A DNA stretch of 64,000 nt from an uncultured Schlesneria sp. (GCA_903871875.1 CAIQIR010000070.1:38783-102782), one strand, 5' to 3'. Counted from the first letter of the stretch, positions 19,500-28,309 are shown. Notes: generated by a model from the sequence alone, not told the origin. Translations and numbers: made by a program.

Positions 19500-20918
19500 A
19501 TGACTGCGACGATTGCTCCGAAAGAGAAACACCACGCCAGCCATCCCGTCGTGGATGAATCGCCGCTGTTGGCTGCCGTGATTGCCGAATTTCCATCGGC
19601 GGGAGCGGTGCTGACTGCGGCGAAAACGATCCGTCAGGCAGGATGGACCGACTGGGATGTCCACAGCCCGTTTCCGATTCACGGAATTGACGACGTGATG
19701 GGCATTCGGCCGACGCGCCTGCCCTGGATCACGTTGGGGGCTGGTGCGATGGGAATCACGGTCGCCCTGTTGATGCAATGGTGGATGAACGGCGTCGACT
19801 ATCCGTTCTGGATCAGTGGCAAGCCGTTCTTCGGACTGCCAGCGGCCGCACCCGTGGCGTTCGAGTTGATGATTCTGTTCGCGGCTCTGTCGACCATTGC
19901 GGGCATGCTGTTGCTGAACGGTTTGCCGCGGTTTTCGAATCCGCTGTTTTCATCCGAAGGATTTCGGCGAGCCACCAGCGATCGGTTCTTCATCTGTATT
20001 TCCGCTCGCGATCCGATGTTCGATCGTGAAGTCGCATTGAAAGCGTTCAGCGATTGCCATGCGACTGCCATCGATGAATGCTGGGCGCCGCCCGCCAGTG
20101 AAAGGAAATTTCCCAAAGCCCTTTCCTTGGCTTTGATGGTCCTATTCACGCTGGCCCTGATTCCACCGGTTTTGATTGCCCAGAAGCGATCAACCACGAC
20201 TACGGAACCACGCCTGCACGCCATTTCCGACATGGATTTTCAGCCGAAGTTCAAACCCCAACGGACAAGCACCCTGTTCGCCGACGGACGTGCCATGCGA
20301 CCGCAGGTCTCGGGGACGGTCGCTCGCGGTGATCTGCGAGCCGATTCACGTTTGTTCAAAGGACTGGAGCCGGGACCGAAAGTTCATCGGACTTTGGCTC
20401 TTCTGCAAACCGCACCCGCGACACCGCCTGTCGCTCGCCTGGTTTCCGCAGAAGGCGGGCCGCGAGACGTTGCCGAACGGTTGGTGGCTTTGGCCGATCC
20501 TCCACCGGCAGATCCGCTCGATTCGCAGCCTTGGGTCACTTCGTTTCCGGTTCCGGTGACGTCCAAAACGATGAAGCGAGGTCAGGAACGTTACAACATT
20601 TATTGCGCGACGTGCCATGGGTTGGCCGGCGATGGCGATGGATTAGTCACGCGGCGGGCGTTGGAACTCGAACAGGGAACCTGGATCAAGCCAACAACGT
20701 TTCATAGCGACAATTTGCGGGCCCAGCCGGTTGGACGCCTGTTCCATTCGATCACAAACGGCGTTCGCAAGATGCCGAGTTACGCAGATCTTGTTTCGGT
20801 CGAGGATCGCTGGGCGATCATTCTGTATGTAAAGGCGTTGCAGCAAGCGAGGCATGCCGACGCCAAGGACATTCCTTCGGACCTCATCCCGCAACTTCGC
20901 GATCTGCCCAAGGAGTGA
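19500..20918 (+). CDS. Alternative Complex III fusion subunit: ActD (DUF3341) joined to ActE (monohaem cytochrome c)
   Basis: A 472-residue protein that appears to join two ACIII subunits. Residues 1 to about 200 match the ActD/DUF3341 pattern: a small domain beginning LLAAVIAEFPSAGAVLTAA, with membrane helices at 76-95 and 119-139. A third helix (206-228) then anchors a periplasmic tail ending in a class I cytochrome c domain, with CATCHG at C369-H373 and a later Met in NGVRKMPSYADL as the probable axial ligand. This tail corresponds to ActE. In well-studied ACIII operons actD and actE are separate genes. actF starts 8 bp later, with the GGAG of its ribosome-binding site inside the 3' end of this gene, so translation is probably coupled. 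Confidence 0.9.
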   Translation: MTATIAPKEKHHASHPVVDESPLLAAVIAEFPSAGAVLTAAKTIRQAGWTDWDVHSPFPIHGIDDVMGIRPTRLPWITLGAGAMGITVALLMQWWMNGVDYPFWISGKPFFGLPAAAPVAFELMILFAALSTIAGMLLLNGLPRFSNPLFSSEGFRRATSDRFFICISARDPMFDREVALKAFSDCHATAIDECWAPPASERKFPKALSLALMVLFTLALIPPVLIAQKRSTTTTEPRLHAISDMDFQPKFKPQRTSTLFADGRAMRPQVSGTVARGDLRADSRLFKGLEPGPKVHRTLALLQTAPATPPVARLVSAEGGPRDVAERLVALADPPPADPLDSQPWVTSFPVPVTSKTMKRGQERYNIYCATCHGLAGDGDGLVTRRALELEQGTWIKPTTFHSDNLRAQPVGRLFHSITNGVRKMPSYADLVSVEDRWAIILYVKALQQARHADAKDIPSDLIPQLRDLPKE

Positions 20919-20926
20919 CCTGTTAG

Positions 20927-22180
20927 ATGACCACTGTTGTCGCTGAAATGACGCCTCATTCGCCGAAAGAGCTCGCCTCGTTTGCGAATCAGAACTTGGG
21001 CTTCCTGGAAGGGCGAGCCAATCAAGGTGCTTACATCATTGGAGGCCTGGGGCTGACCCTCGCCTTGGTGCTGGGGCTTTGCGCCGGAGATGGATTGCAG
21101 CACTTCTGGCACAGCTATTTGCTGGCCGTCTGTTTCTATACCAGCTTGTCCTTAGGCGGTTTCGCTTTTGTCGCGCTGCAGTATTTGACGAGGGCTGGCT
21201 GGAGCATCGTCGTGCGGCGGATCGCCGAGATCTTCGCCGTTTCAATCAAGACGTGCGGCGTGTTGTTTCTTCCGATCGTCCTGTCGGTGCTGATGGGCTC
21301 AAGCTCGTTGTACATCTGGAATAACCCGGAATTGGCCCGGACCGATGAATTGATTCGTAGCAAAGTTCCTTATCTGAATTCGTGGTTCTTTGCTCTCCGA
21401 CAAGTGATCTATTTCTCGGCCTGGACATACTTAACCCAGCGATTTTGGAAAGCCTCTCTGGACCAGGATCGCAATGGCAACCCCGAGACGACGTTGCGAC
21501 TGGAACGGCTGAGCGCTCCGACGTTGTTGGTCTTTGCGATCACTACCACATTCGCATCGATCGACTGGATGATGTCGCTGGATCCGCACTGGTTCAGCTC
21601 GATTTTCGGGATCTATTTCTTCAGCGGCTGCATGGTCGGATTTCTGGCCGCATTGAATCTGGTTGTGAATCTGCTGCAGCGACGTTTCGAACTGCTGTCG
21701 ATGATCACCGCCGATCATCGACATGACATGGGAAAACTGTTGTTTGGATTCATGTGCTTCTGGGCCTATATCGGATTCTCGCAATACTTGTTGATTTGGT
21801 ATGCGAACGTGCCCGAAGAAACGGTCTGGTTCAAGGTACGGCAATCGGGAACCTGGGGTGCGGTTTCTATCGCCATGATGATCGGTCACTTCGTACTGCC
21901 GTTCTTGGGGTTGATGCCCAAATCGATGAAGCGTGATCCCCAGATGCTGGCCGCCTGGTCGCTGGTGCTGCTGGTGATGCATGCAGTCGACTACTACTGG
22001 TTAATTTTCCCGACGTTTGAAATCGATGGCCCGACGCTGCCATTGCTTTCGCTTTCGTGCCTGATGGGAGTCGGTGGCCTGTATGTGGCTGCCTGGCTGT
22101 CCATCGCCGGGCAACGCTCTCTCGTGCCGCTCGCCGATCCACGACTACCGGAGTCGCTGGCCGTACACAACCTGATGTGA
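20927..22180 (+). CDS. actF: Alternative Complex III membrane subunit ActF
   Basis: ActF is the second large polytopic subunit of ACIII and is related to ActC. The 417-residue protein has about ten hydrophobic helices. Characteristic stretches are FWHSYLLAVCFYTSLSLGGF, LYIWNNPELARTDELIRSKVPYLN, the SIDWMMSLDPHWFSSIFGIY motif and CFWAYIGFSQYLLIWYANVPEE. In family members the HW-containing motif lies near the putative quinone or proton region. It starts 8 bp after the actD-actE fusion and ends 54 bp before a small membrane protein gene. Identity is secure from motifs and context. Confidence 0.94.
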   Translation: MTTVVAEMTPHSPKELASFANQNLGFLEGRANQGAYIIGGLGLTLALVLGLCAGDGLQHFWHSYLLAVCFYTSLSLGGFAFVALQYLTRAGWSIVVRRIAEIFAVSIKTCGVLFLPIVLSVLMGSSSLYIWNNPELARTDELIRSKVPYLNSWFFALRQVIYFSAWTYLTQRFWKASLDQDRNGNPETTLRLERLSAPTLLVFAITTTFASIDWMMSLDPHWFSSIFGIYFFSGCMVGFLAALNLVVNLLQRRFELLSMITADHRHDMGKLLFGFMCFWAYIGFSQYLLIWYANVPEETVWFKVRQSGTWGAVSIAMMIGHFVLPFLGLMPKSMKRDPQMLAAWSLVLLVMHAVDYYWLIFPTFEIDGPTLPLLSLSCLMGVGGLYVAAWLSIAGQRSLVPLADPRLPESLAVHNLM

Positions 22181-22234
22181 TTTCACTCGAAGGTTCCGGC
22201 CTTCGCTTAGACCGCTATTTGATAGGAGTTTTTG

Positions 22235-22552
22235 ATGGCCCGCTACGACGACTTGAACACTCAAAACATTTCTGTGATTGGGCTGTGTGGTGCCGTTGGC
22301 ACCTTTGTTCTGATTCTGGGTTTGCAGGTGATGTATTATCACTACGAATCCCTCGAAATGTCTCGCAAAGTGCTGGCCGCGCCGCTGGCTGGTCCAGAGT
22401 CCGTGCTCAATGAACAACGCAATCGCCTGGCTTCGTACGGCTGGGTTGATCGTGAGCAGCAGATTGTCGCCGTGCCGATTGACGAAGCGATGTCGCAAGT
22501 CATCGCCCGTGAGCAACAGCTGGCCATGAGGAATTCGGCCAATGTCAATTGA
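22235..22552 (+). CDS. Small single-helix membrane protein in the ACIII-caa3 operon, unknown function
   Basis: A 105-residue protein that I do not recognise. It has one membrane helix (about 12-34, VIGLCGAVGTFVLILGLQVM) followed by a roughly 70-residue soluble tail. The tail contains an ESVLNEQRNRLASYGWVD segment and a VPIDEAMSQVI segment. The start is ATG 22235, preceded by TAGGAG at good spacing. Its last 11 nt overlap the start of the SCO gene, implying coupled expression. The position between actF and the oxidase genes suggests an accessory subunit or assembly factor of ACIII or the ACIII-oxidase supercomplex. That is inferred from position only. Confidence 0.8.
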   Translation: MARYDDLNTQNISVIGLCGAVGTFVLILGLQVMYYHYESLEMSRKVLAAPLAGPESVLNEQRNRLASYGWVDREQQIVAVPIDEAMSQVIAREQQLAMRNSANVN

Positions 22553-23531
22553 TTGTCGTCGCGGGCGACCTTTGATGGATGGGATGTGTTCGTGGTTGAT
22601 CGCTCTGTTTGCCACAGGGCTGTTGATCGGTCATGCGCCACAAGTCCGCGGGGAAGCCTACGACAATCAATTACCGAGTGAATTGAAGGGGATGGGGGTC
22701 ACAGAACATCTGTCTGACAAGATTCCTCTCGACCTGATGTTTCAAGATGACAAAGGACGTGACGTTCAACTGGCTCAATTCTTTCAGGCCGGACGACCGG
22801 TGATCCTGTCGTTCAACTATTCCAATTGTCCGATGCTCTGCAGCTTGCAATTGTCAGGAGTGGTGGCCGGTCTGAAAGAAGTGGAACTGACCTGTGGCAA
22901 AGATTTTGAATTTGTCTCGGTCAGCATCGATCCTCACGAACAGTCCTTCCGGGCAGCCCAAACACGCCAGCGCTACTATCAAATGTATGGTCGAGAGGGA
23001 ACGGGGTCTGGTTGGCACTTTTTGGTCGGGTCAGACAAGGCGATTAAGGCTCTGGTCGAGGCGGTCGGTGTCACTTATCGATACCTTCCCGAACGTAAGG
23101 AATATCTCCATCCGGCCGTTTGCGTCGCCGTCACGCCCGACGGTCGTTTGTCGCGCTATCTGTATGGTGTTGAGTTTGCACCGCAGACGTTGCGATTGGC
23201 GCTGGTCGAATCGAGCGACGGAAAGATCGGCACAACGCTCGATCAGATTCTGTTGTTCTGCTTCCACTACGACAGCGGGACTGGACGCTATTCGCTGGCC
23301 GCGCGTCGCTTGATGACAACGGCTGGAATGATCACCGCCGTGGTGCTAGCTCTGTTTTTGTTGCGACAATTCCGCAGGGAATCACGACTGCGTCGATCCG
23401 TTTTGAGCGTTGCCAACAAGCGGGATCCGTTGGATTCCCCGTTACCGCCAGCTCCGGTGCTCGCCGGCATCGATCAACCGATATCGACTCTTCGTTTGCA
23501 TCCGGACGTGGCCGGATCTTCCGTCAATTAA
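22542..23531 (+). CDS. SCO1/SenC-family copper chaperone with C-terminal membrane helix
   Basis: SCO proteins deliver copper to the CuA centre of cytochrome oxidase subunit II. The 329-residue protein has an N-terminal hydrophobic signal (about 17-36) and a thioredoxin fold with the copper-binding CPMLC motif (C96, C100) and the third ligand H190 in YLHPAV. The characteristic FEFVSVSIDPHE strand is also present. A second hydrophobic helix follows at about 258-275, with a basic and proline-rich tail. The C-terminal anchor is unlike the common N-terminally tethered SCO1. The gene overlaps the preceding small gene by 11 nt and lies 27 bp before coxB, its expected client. Confidence 0.92.
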   Translation: MSIDCRRGRPLMDGMCSWLIALFATGLLIGHAPQVRGEAYDNQLPSELKGMGVTEHLSDKIPLDLMFQDDKGRDVQLAQFFQAGRPVILSFNYSNCPMLCSLQLSGVVAGLKEVELTCGKDFEFVSVSIDPHEQSFRAAQTRQRYYQMYGREGTGSGWHFLVGSDKAIKALVEAVGVTYRYLPERKEYLHPAVCVAVTPDGRLSRYLYGVEFAPQTLRLALVESSDGKIGTTLDQILLFCFHYDSGTGRYSLAARRLMTTAGMITAVVLALFLLRQFRRESRLRRSVLSVANKRDPLDSPLPPAPVLAGIDQPISTLRLHPDVAGSSVN

Positions 23532-23558
23532 AGTGACTACGAAACTGATAGGGATTTT

Positions 23559-24518
23559 ATGATTTTGGCAGAGGGTGGCGGGTCGGATAACGGATCATTC
23601 TGGTTCCCCGCGCCCAGTTCCAGCAATGCCAGCCAAGTCGACAGCCTGTTCAATTTCATTCTGTCGTTGTCGGCGTTCTTTTTTGTGTTGATCGTCGGAC
23701 TGATGCTGATTTTCGTGGTCCGCTATCGCCGCCGTCCCGGCTACGTGCAGGCACCCGCGTCGGATCACAACAATACGCTCGAGATTCTGTGGTCAGTGAT
23801 TCCCGGGATCCTCACGATCTTCATTTTCTTCCGTGGGTTCATGGGGTATCTCGACATGCGGACCCCGCCTTCGGAAACATACGAGATCAAAGTCAACGCA
23901 AAGAAATGGTCATGGGCGTTCCAATACCCCAATGGCTATATCGATAATGACCTGCATATACCGTTCAATCGCCCCGTGAAATTGACCATGACGTCGGAGG
24001 ACGTCATTCACAGCCTGTTTATCCCGGCGTTCCGCACCAAGATGGATATCGTCCCCGGTCGGTACACCTCGATGTGGTTCGACGCGACGCGAACAGGCGA
24101 ATTTCCGCTGCTGTGTGCCGAATACTGCGGAACAAAGCATTCGGAAATGTTGGCGAACGTCGTCGTGCATCCTTCGGGCGAATTCGAAAAATGGCTCGAA
24201 CAGGCGTCGAACCTATTGGCGACCCTGCCACCAGTGGAAGCGGGCAAGATTCTTTTTACCCGCCGCGGCTGTGCCCAGTGTCATACGATCGACGGCAGCG
24301 CTCGGACGGGGCCCTCGTTTAAGGGGACGTTTGGCACCAAGCAGTCGCTAACCGACGGCAGTTCGATCGAAATGGACGAAAACTATATCCGCGAATCGAT
24401 TTTGGAACCTTTGAAGAAAGTCCGGGCCGGTTATCGGCCGGTCATGCCTTCTTATAAAGGGCAGCTCAAAGACCCAGAGATTGACGCGATCATTGAATTT
24501 ATCAAAAGCCTGAAGTGA
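23559..24518 (+). CDS. coxB: Cytochrome c oxidase subunit II with fused cytochrome c (caa3 type)
   Basis: Subunit II receives electrons through its own haem c and CuA before passing them to subunit I. The 319-residue protein has two membrane helices (about 33-54 and 75-95) and a cupredoxin domain. CuA ligands H151, C186, E188, C190, H194 and M197 are all present (CAEYCGTKHSEM). A C-terminal class I cytochrome c has CAQCH (C238, H242) and the probable axial M296 in VMPSYK. The fusion makes this a caa3-type oxidase, fitting direct electron transfer from ACIII. An AGGGA ribosome-binding site precedes ATG 23559. coxA follows after 12 bp. Confidence 0.96.
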   Translation: MILAEGGGSDNGSFWFPAPSSSNASQVDSLFNFILSLSAFFFVLIVGLMLIFVVRYRRRPGYVQAPASDHNNTLEILWSVIPGILTIFIFFRGFMGYLDMRTPPSETYEIKVNAKKWSWAFQYPNGYIDNDLHIPFNRPVKLTMTSEDVIHSLFIPAFRTKMDIVPGRYTSMWFDATRTGEFPLLCAEYCGTKHSEMLANVVVHPSGEFEKWLEQASNLLATLPPVEAGKILFTRRGCAQCHTIDGSARTGPSFKGTFGTKQSLTDGSSIEMDENYIRESILEPLKKVRAGYRPVMPSYKGQLKDPEIDAIIEFIKSLK

Positions 24519-24530
24519 AAAGGAAAAGGC

Positions 24531-26249
24531 ATGTCCGTCGCATACGACGAACCAGAAGTGGGTGAATTACTCGCCCCGGTTCCCTCTGAAAACTATTTGA
24601 ACTGCTCGCACGGGTTCTGGTCCTGGGCCGCTACGGTCGACCACAAACGCATTTCCATCATGTATCTGGTGTCGGTGCTGAGTGCGTTTCTGCTAGGGGG
24701 TATTCTGGCTCTGATGATCCGTATGGAGTTGTGGACTCCTGGTCGGACGATCATGGACCATGACACGTACAACCATACGTTCACGCTTCACGGGGCGGTG
24801 ATGACGTTCCTGTTCATCATCCCCAGTATTCCCGCGGCGCTGGGTAATTTTTTGTTGCCGGTGATGATCGGAGCCAAGGACGTCGCCTTCCCCCGGATGA
24901 ACTTGGGGAGCTACTACCTGTGGTTGGGCGGGGCTCTGTTTCTGCTGGCGGCGATTGTTCTCGGTGGACTGGATACCGGGTGGACGTTCTACACGCCTTA
25001 CAGCACGACGACGAATTCGAGCGTGATCACAGCCAGTATGGGCGTGTTCATCCTGGGCTTCAGCTCGATTTTCACCGGACTGAATTTCATCGTGACGATG
25101 CACACGATGCGTCCGCCCTGGATGACTTGGTTTAAGTTGCCACTTTTCCTGTGGGCGATCTACGCGACTTCGATCATTCAAGTGCTGGCAACTCCCGTGC
25201 TCGGGATTACGCTGATGCTGTTGATCGCAGAACGAGCATTGGGCATCGGAATCTTCGATCCCAAGCTGGGCGGTGACCCAGTGTTGTTCCAGCATTTCTT
25301 CTGGTTCTATTCGCATCCCGCCGTGTACATCATGATTCTTCCCGCCATGGGGGTGATCAGCGAATTGATTGCCGTGTTCAGCCGCAAGCCGATCTTCGGT
25401 TATCGCTTTATCGCGTACAGTAGCCTCGCGATTGCCTTGCTGGGCTTTCTGGTCTGGGGACACCATATGTTCACCAGCGGCCAGTCACGGATTTCGGCGA
25501 TCGTGTTCAGCGCACTGACTTTCACCGTCTCGATTCCATCGGCGATCAAGGTATTTAACTGGTTAGCCACGATGTATCGCGGCTCCATTCTGCTCGTGAC
25601 GCCCATGTGTTACGCACTGAGTTTCATCTTCCTCTTCACGATTGGCGGATTGACGGGACTGTTTCTCGGCGCGCTGGCCGTCGATGTGCACCTGCACGAT
25701 ACCTATTTCGTGGTGGCCCATTTTCACTACGTGATGATGGGCGGAACTCTGGTGGCATTCTTGGGAGGATTGTTTTACTGGTGGCCCAAGATGACCGGCC
25801 GCATGTACAGCGAAACCTGGGGACGTATCGGGTGTTTGGGAGTGTTTGTGGCGTTCAACCTGACCTTCTTTCCCCAGTTCATCATGGGATCTCGAGGAAT
25901 GCCTCGACGGTATTACAACTACCCGCCCCAGTTTCAGTTTTATCATCAGATGTCGACGGTGGGTTCGTTCCTGTTGGGACTTTCGCTGTGCGTCGTAGCT
26001 GGTGTGCTGATTCATTCGTTGTTGCGGGGGCGGAAGGCTCCTGCAAATCCTTGGGGTGCTGCCACGCTGGAATGGCAGACCAGCTCGCCTCCTCCGCTTT
26101 ACAATTTTGACACCGATCCGGTCGAGGTCGATCCTTATGACCTCGAATCGCAAGTGTTTGACCCGTTGCTTGGCGGTTACCGACTGCGAGAATTTCCTGC
26201 TCGGAACCATCCCGATCACGATTTGGCCTCTGAACCGGCCCGCGTCTAA
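24531..26249 (+). CDS. coxA: Cytochrome c oxidase subunit I, haem-copper family A2
   Basis: The catalytic subunit that reduces oxygen to water at the haem a3-CuB site and pumps protons. The 572-residue protein has about 12 membrane helices. Haem a ligands are H87 (TFTLHG) and H399. CuB ligands are H262, H311 and H312. The crosslinked tyrosine is Y266, and haem a3 binds H397 ([11 protein letters not shown]). The usual helix-VI GHPEVY motif reads YSHPAVY: the glutamate is replaced and a Tyr-Ser pair (Y260, S261) is present, the hallmark of family A2 as in Rhodothermus caa3. An AAGGAAAAGG ribosome-binding site precedes ATG 24531. Confidence 0.97.
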   Translation: MSVAYDEPEVGELLAPVPSENYLNCSHGFWSWAATVDHKRISIMYLVSVLSAFLLGGILALMIRMELWTPGRTIMDHDTYNHTFTLHGAVMTFLFIIPSIPAALGNFLLPVMIGAKDVAFPRMNLGSYYLWLGGALFLLAAIVLGGLDTGWTFYTPYSTTTNSSVITASMGVFILGFSSIFTGLNFIVTMHTMRPPWMTWFKLPLFLWAIYATSIIQVLATPVLGITLMLLIAERALGIGIFDPKLGGDPVLFQHFFWFYSHPAVYIMILPAMGVISELIAVFSRKPIFGYRFIAYSSLAIALLGFLVWGHHMFTSGQSRISAIVFSALTFTVSIPSAIKVFNWLATMYRGSILLVTPMCYALSFIFLFTIGGLTGLFLGALAVDVHLHDTYFVVAHFHYVMMGGTLVAFLGGLFYWWPKMTGRMYSETWGRIGCLGVFVAFNLTFFPQFIMGSRGMPRRYYNYPPQFQFYHQMSTVGSFLLGLSLCVVAGVLIHSLLRGRKAPANPWGAATLEWQTSSPPPLYNFDTDPVEVDPYDLESQVFDPLLGGYRLREFPARNHPDHDLASEPARV

Positions 26250-26361
26250 GCGAAATCTGAATCACGTTTTTTGACAGAAACTTTGACAAAAGTGCGGCCA
26301 GACGACCGCCGCATTGTATTTGGCTTTTGAGACACCGGTCGCTTTAACGGATTCCTCCGGA

Positions 26362-27159
26362 ATGACACATACCCCAGTTCATCCTGCTCCTGCAGCACAA
26401 CCTGATCAGCATGGTCATGCGGAAGAGCATCACCATTCTCCATTTCTCGCGCATCATTTTGAGAGCAGCGAGCAACAGTTTGACTCGGGCAAGCTGGGCA
26501 TGTGGTTGTTTCTCGTGACCGAGATCATGTTCTTTAGCGGCTTGTTCTGTGCTTATGCCGTTTACCGGTCCAGTCATCCCGAAATCTTCATCTATGCTCA
26601 CAAGTTTCTGGATACAAATCTGGGCGCGATCAATACCGTCGTGCTGCTGGTGAGCAGTTTGACGATGGCTCTGGCGGTGCGAGCGGCACAGATGAGTCAG
26701 CGGAAGGCCCTAATTATCAATCTCATTCTGACGCTGATCTGCGCGGGTGGCTTCCTGGGCATCAAGTACGTCGAATATTCGCACAAATGGCATGCCGGCC
26801 TGTTGTGGGCGGGGCAGTTTCATCCCGACTTCTCGCATCTCGAAGGGGCTCATCAAGAGCACGGTGAGCCGGCGTCAGCGGAGTCGTCTCATGGTCATAC
26901 GGAAAGTAGTCATGACACAACAGATCCGTCAGCTCCGCGCAATGCCGGGATCTTCTTCAGCATTTATTTCTGTCTGACAGGCCTGCACGGAATCCATATT
27001 TTGGCAGGTATGGGTGCGATCATCTGGATTCTTGTTCGGTCTATTCGCGGAGATTTTTCCGCCGACTATTACGGCCCCGTCGACTTTGTCGGATTGTACT
27101 GGCATTTGGTCGACCTGGTTTGGATTTACTTGTTCCCCCTGCTGTACTTGATTCACTAA
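26362..27159 (+). CDS. coxC: Cytochrome c oxidase subunit III, histidine-rich variant
   Basis: Subunit III stabilises the oxidase and its proton uptake. The 265-residue protein shows family motifs [57 protein letters not shown] and [18 protein letters not shown]. Two histidine-rich stretches are unusual: the cytoplasm-facing N-terminus ([17 protein letters not shown]) and a loop before the penultimate helices (about residues 168-195). These may bind metal, but that is only a possibility. The start is placed at ATG 26362; an in-frame TTG at 26314 lacks support. The 112-bp gap after coxA is the largest inside the operon. Confidence 0.93.
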   Translation: MTHTPVHPAPAAQPDQHGHAEEHHHSPFLAHHFESSEQQFDSGKLGMWLFLVTEIMFFSGLFCAYAVYRSSHPEIFIYAHKFLDTNLGAINTVVLLVSSLTMALAVRAAQMSQRKALIINLILTLICAGGFLGIKYVEYSHKWHAGLLWAGQFHPDFSHLEGAHQEHGEPASAESSHGHTESSHDTTDPSAPRNAGIFFSIYFCLTGLHGIHILAGMGAIIWILVRSIRGDFSADYYGPVDFVGLYWHLVDLVWIYLFPLLYLIH

Positions 27160-27213
27160 AGACGGCGGCGTTTGGGAAAAGTTGGCGGTCTCTTTCGATT
27201 TCGGAAATTCATC

Positions 27214-27576
27214 ATGGCTCACAACACAATCACTACTTCGGACGAACAGGCTCATGCAGACGGTCACCCGCACGTGATGCCGCTGAGTGTCTTATTGCCT
27301 ACGTTTGCCGCGTTGATTGCATTGACGGTGATCACCGTTTCGGCTTCGAAACTTTCGATTGGCGCTGCCGAAATCTGGGTCGCCATGGGAATCGCTACGA
27401 TCAAAGCAACGCTGGTGGCGCTCTATTTCATGCACCTGCGTTACGACAAACCGTTCAACGCCCTGTTGATCCTGTTCTCGCTGGTCTTCGCGGCCATCTT
27501 TGTCGGAATGGCACTCGTCGATTCGCAGGCCTACCAACCCGAAATTAGCGCCTACGATCTTCAGCAGCCAAAATGA
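27214..27576 (+). CDS. coxD: Cytochrome c oxidase subunit IV-like protein CoxD
   Basis: A 120-residue protein of the prokaryotic cytochrome c oxidase subunit IV family. It has a hydrophilic His-containing N-terminus and three membrane helices (about 34-52, 57-78 and 88-108). The family motif is IKATLVALYFMHLRYDKPFN. It is thought to stabilise the oxidase in the membrane and is not catalytic. The ATG at 27214 gives the normal family length; a longer frame starting at 27172 adds only low-quality sequence. It closes the operon and converges on the phosphatase-like gene. The 63-bp gap holds a 12-bp palindrome (GGCATGCATGCC at 27610-27621) but no clear T-tailed terminator. Confidence 0.9.
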   Translation: MAHNTITTSDEQAHADGHPHVMPLSVLLPTFAALIALTVITVSASKLSIGAAEIWVAMGIATIKATLVALYFMHLRYDKPFNALLILFSLVFAAIFVGMALVDSQAYQPEISAYDLQQPK

Positions 27577-27639
27577 GACTCGTCTGTCGATGAATGACGG
27601 GAACACCGGGGCATGCATGCCAAGTGATCAGAATGCGTG

Positions 27640-28068
27640 TTAGGCGGCGAATCGTTCGAGCAATTGGGTGACATGCTCTTCGAGTCTGGGCAGCGCCTCT
27701 TCAGGACTGGCGCAATCAATGTCATGGATTTTCCAGAATTCAACCTGTTCCAGGCGATCCGGAAATCGCCGCTCGATTAACGGGCGGTGTTCCGCTTCTT
27801 TCACGGCAATCACGCAATCGGAAGCCTCGAAATCGTCACCGGTGACGTCCATGGGCAGGCGTTGGTACTGATCGAACGGGATGCCGCAGTTTTGCAGATG
27901 GGCTTCGGTATAGCGTGACATGGGGCCGACATTCAGGCTATCGATTGCCAATCCTCGCGAAGTCGCTCTCCACAGTAAGCCGCGCTGTTGCGCGTGCCAG
28001 TTGAAGTAAATCTCGGCAAAACGGCTGCGGTAGTAATTGCCCGTGCACAGAAAAAGAATGGTCTTCAT
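27640..28068 (-). CDS. Low-molecular-weight protein-tyrosine-phosphatase-like protein
   Basis: A 142-residue protein with the N-terminal P-loop LFLCTGNYYRSRFAE, which fits the C-x5-R-S active site of low-molecular-weight tyrosine phosphatases and the related arsenate reductases. The C-terminal half lacks the standard DP general-acid motif; the nearest candidate is HDIDCASPEEAL. The family standard reads GNICRSP after the cysteine, while here it is GNYYRSR, so substrate choice may differ. The start is ATG 28068; a TTG one codon upstream is also in frame. It is convergent with coxD. The aldehyde dehydrogenase gene lies upstream on the same strand, separated by a hairpin-rich gap. Confidence 0.8.
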   Translation of the reverse strand: MKTILFLCTGNYYRSRFAEIYFNWHAQQRGLLWRATSRGLAIDSLNVGPMSRYTEAHLQNCGIPFDQYQRLPMDVTGDDFEASDCVIAVKEAEHRPLIERRFPDRLEQVEFWKIHDIDCASPEEALPRLEEHVTQLLERFAA

Positions 28069-28211
28069 CAACTTTACTCTTCGTTCAAAATCAGGCGAGT
28101 CACAAACTCAATTTACTCAGCACGAACTGTGCCGATTTAAACTGGAGAGGATGTGGTCCATTCATGATCCCGCTGAGTTCACGTCGGGCATCCATGGCAC
28201 ACGGGGCAACG

Positions 28212-28242
28212 AGGGACGTTCCTCGTTGTGAGGAACGTCTCT
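28212..28242. repeat. Strong inverted repeat (hairpin) downstream of the aldehyde dehydrogenase gene
   Basis: GACGTTCCTC (28215-28224) and GAGGAACGTC (28230-28239) form a perfect 10-bp stem around a GTTGT loop. It extends by a G-T and two further pairs to 28212 and 28242. A TTTTT run lies 10 nt further on the plus strand. It could terminate transcription, though the genes on both sides run on the minus strand. Confidence 0.6.
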
Positions 28243-28271
28243 GCGATTCGGTTTTTCCCAATGACGAACTG

Positions 28272-28309
28272 GCTTACGAGCAAATCGCTGAACCGAGATG
28301 CTCGTAAGC
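28272..28309. repeat. Second inverted repeat in the same gap
   Basis: GCTTACGAGCA (28272-28282) and TGCTCGTAAGC (28299-28309) are perfect reverse complements with a 16-nt loop. They lie 37 bp past the aldehyde dehydrogenase stop in its reading direction and 30 bp from the other hairpin. The T tail of a classic terminator is absent. A dispersed palindromic repeat is an alternative. Confidence 0.6.

Noticed and set aside
24693..26219. Antisense frames of 257 and 218 codons across coxA
   Set aside because: coxA carries all haem and copper ligands; the antisense products are His/Gln/Arg-rich noise.
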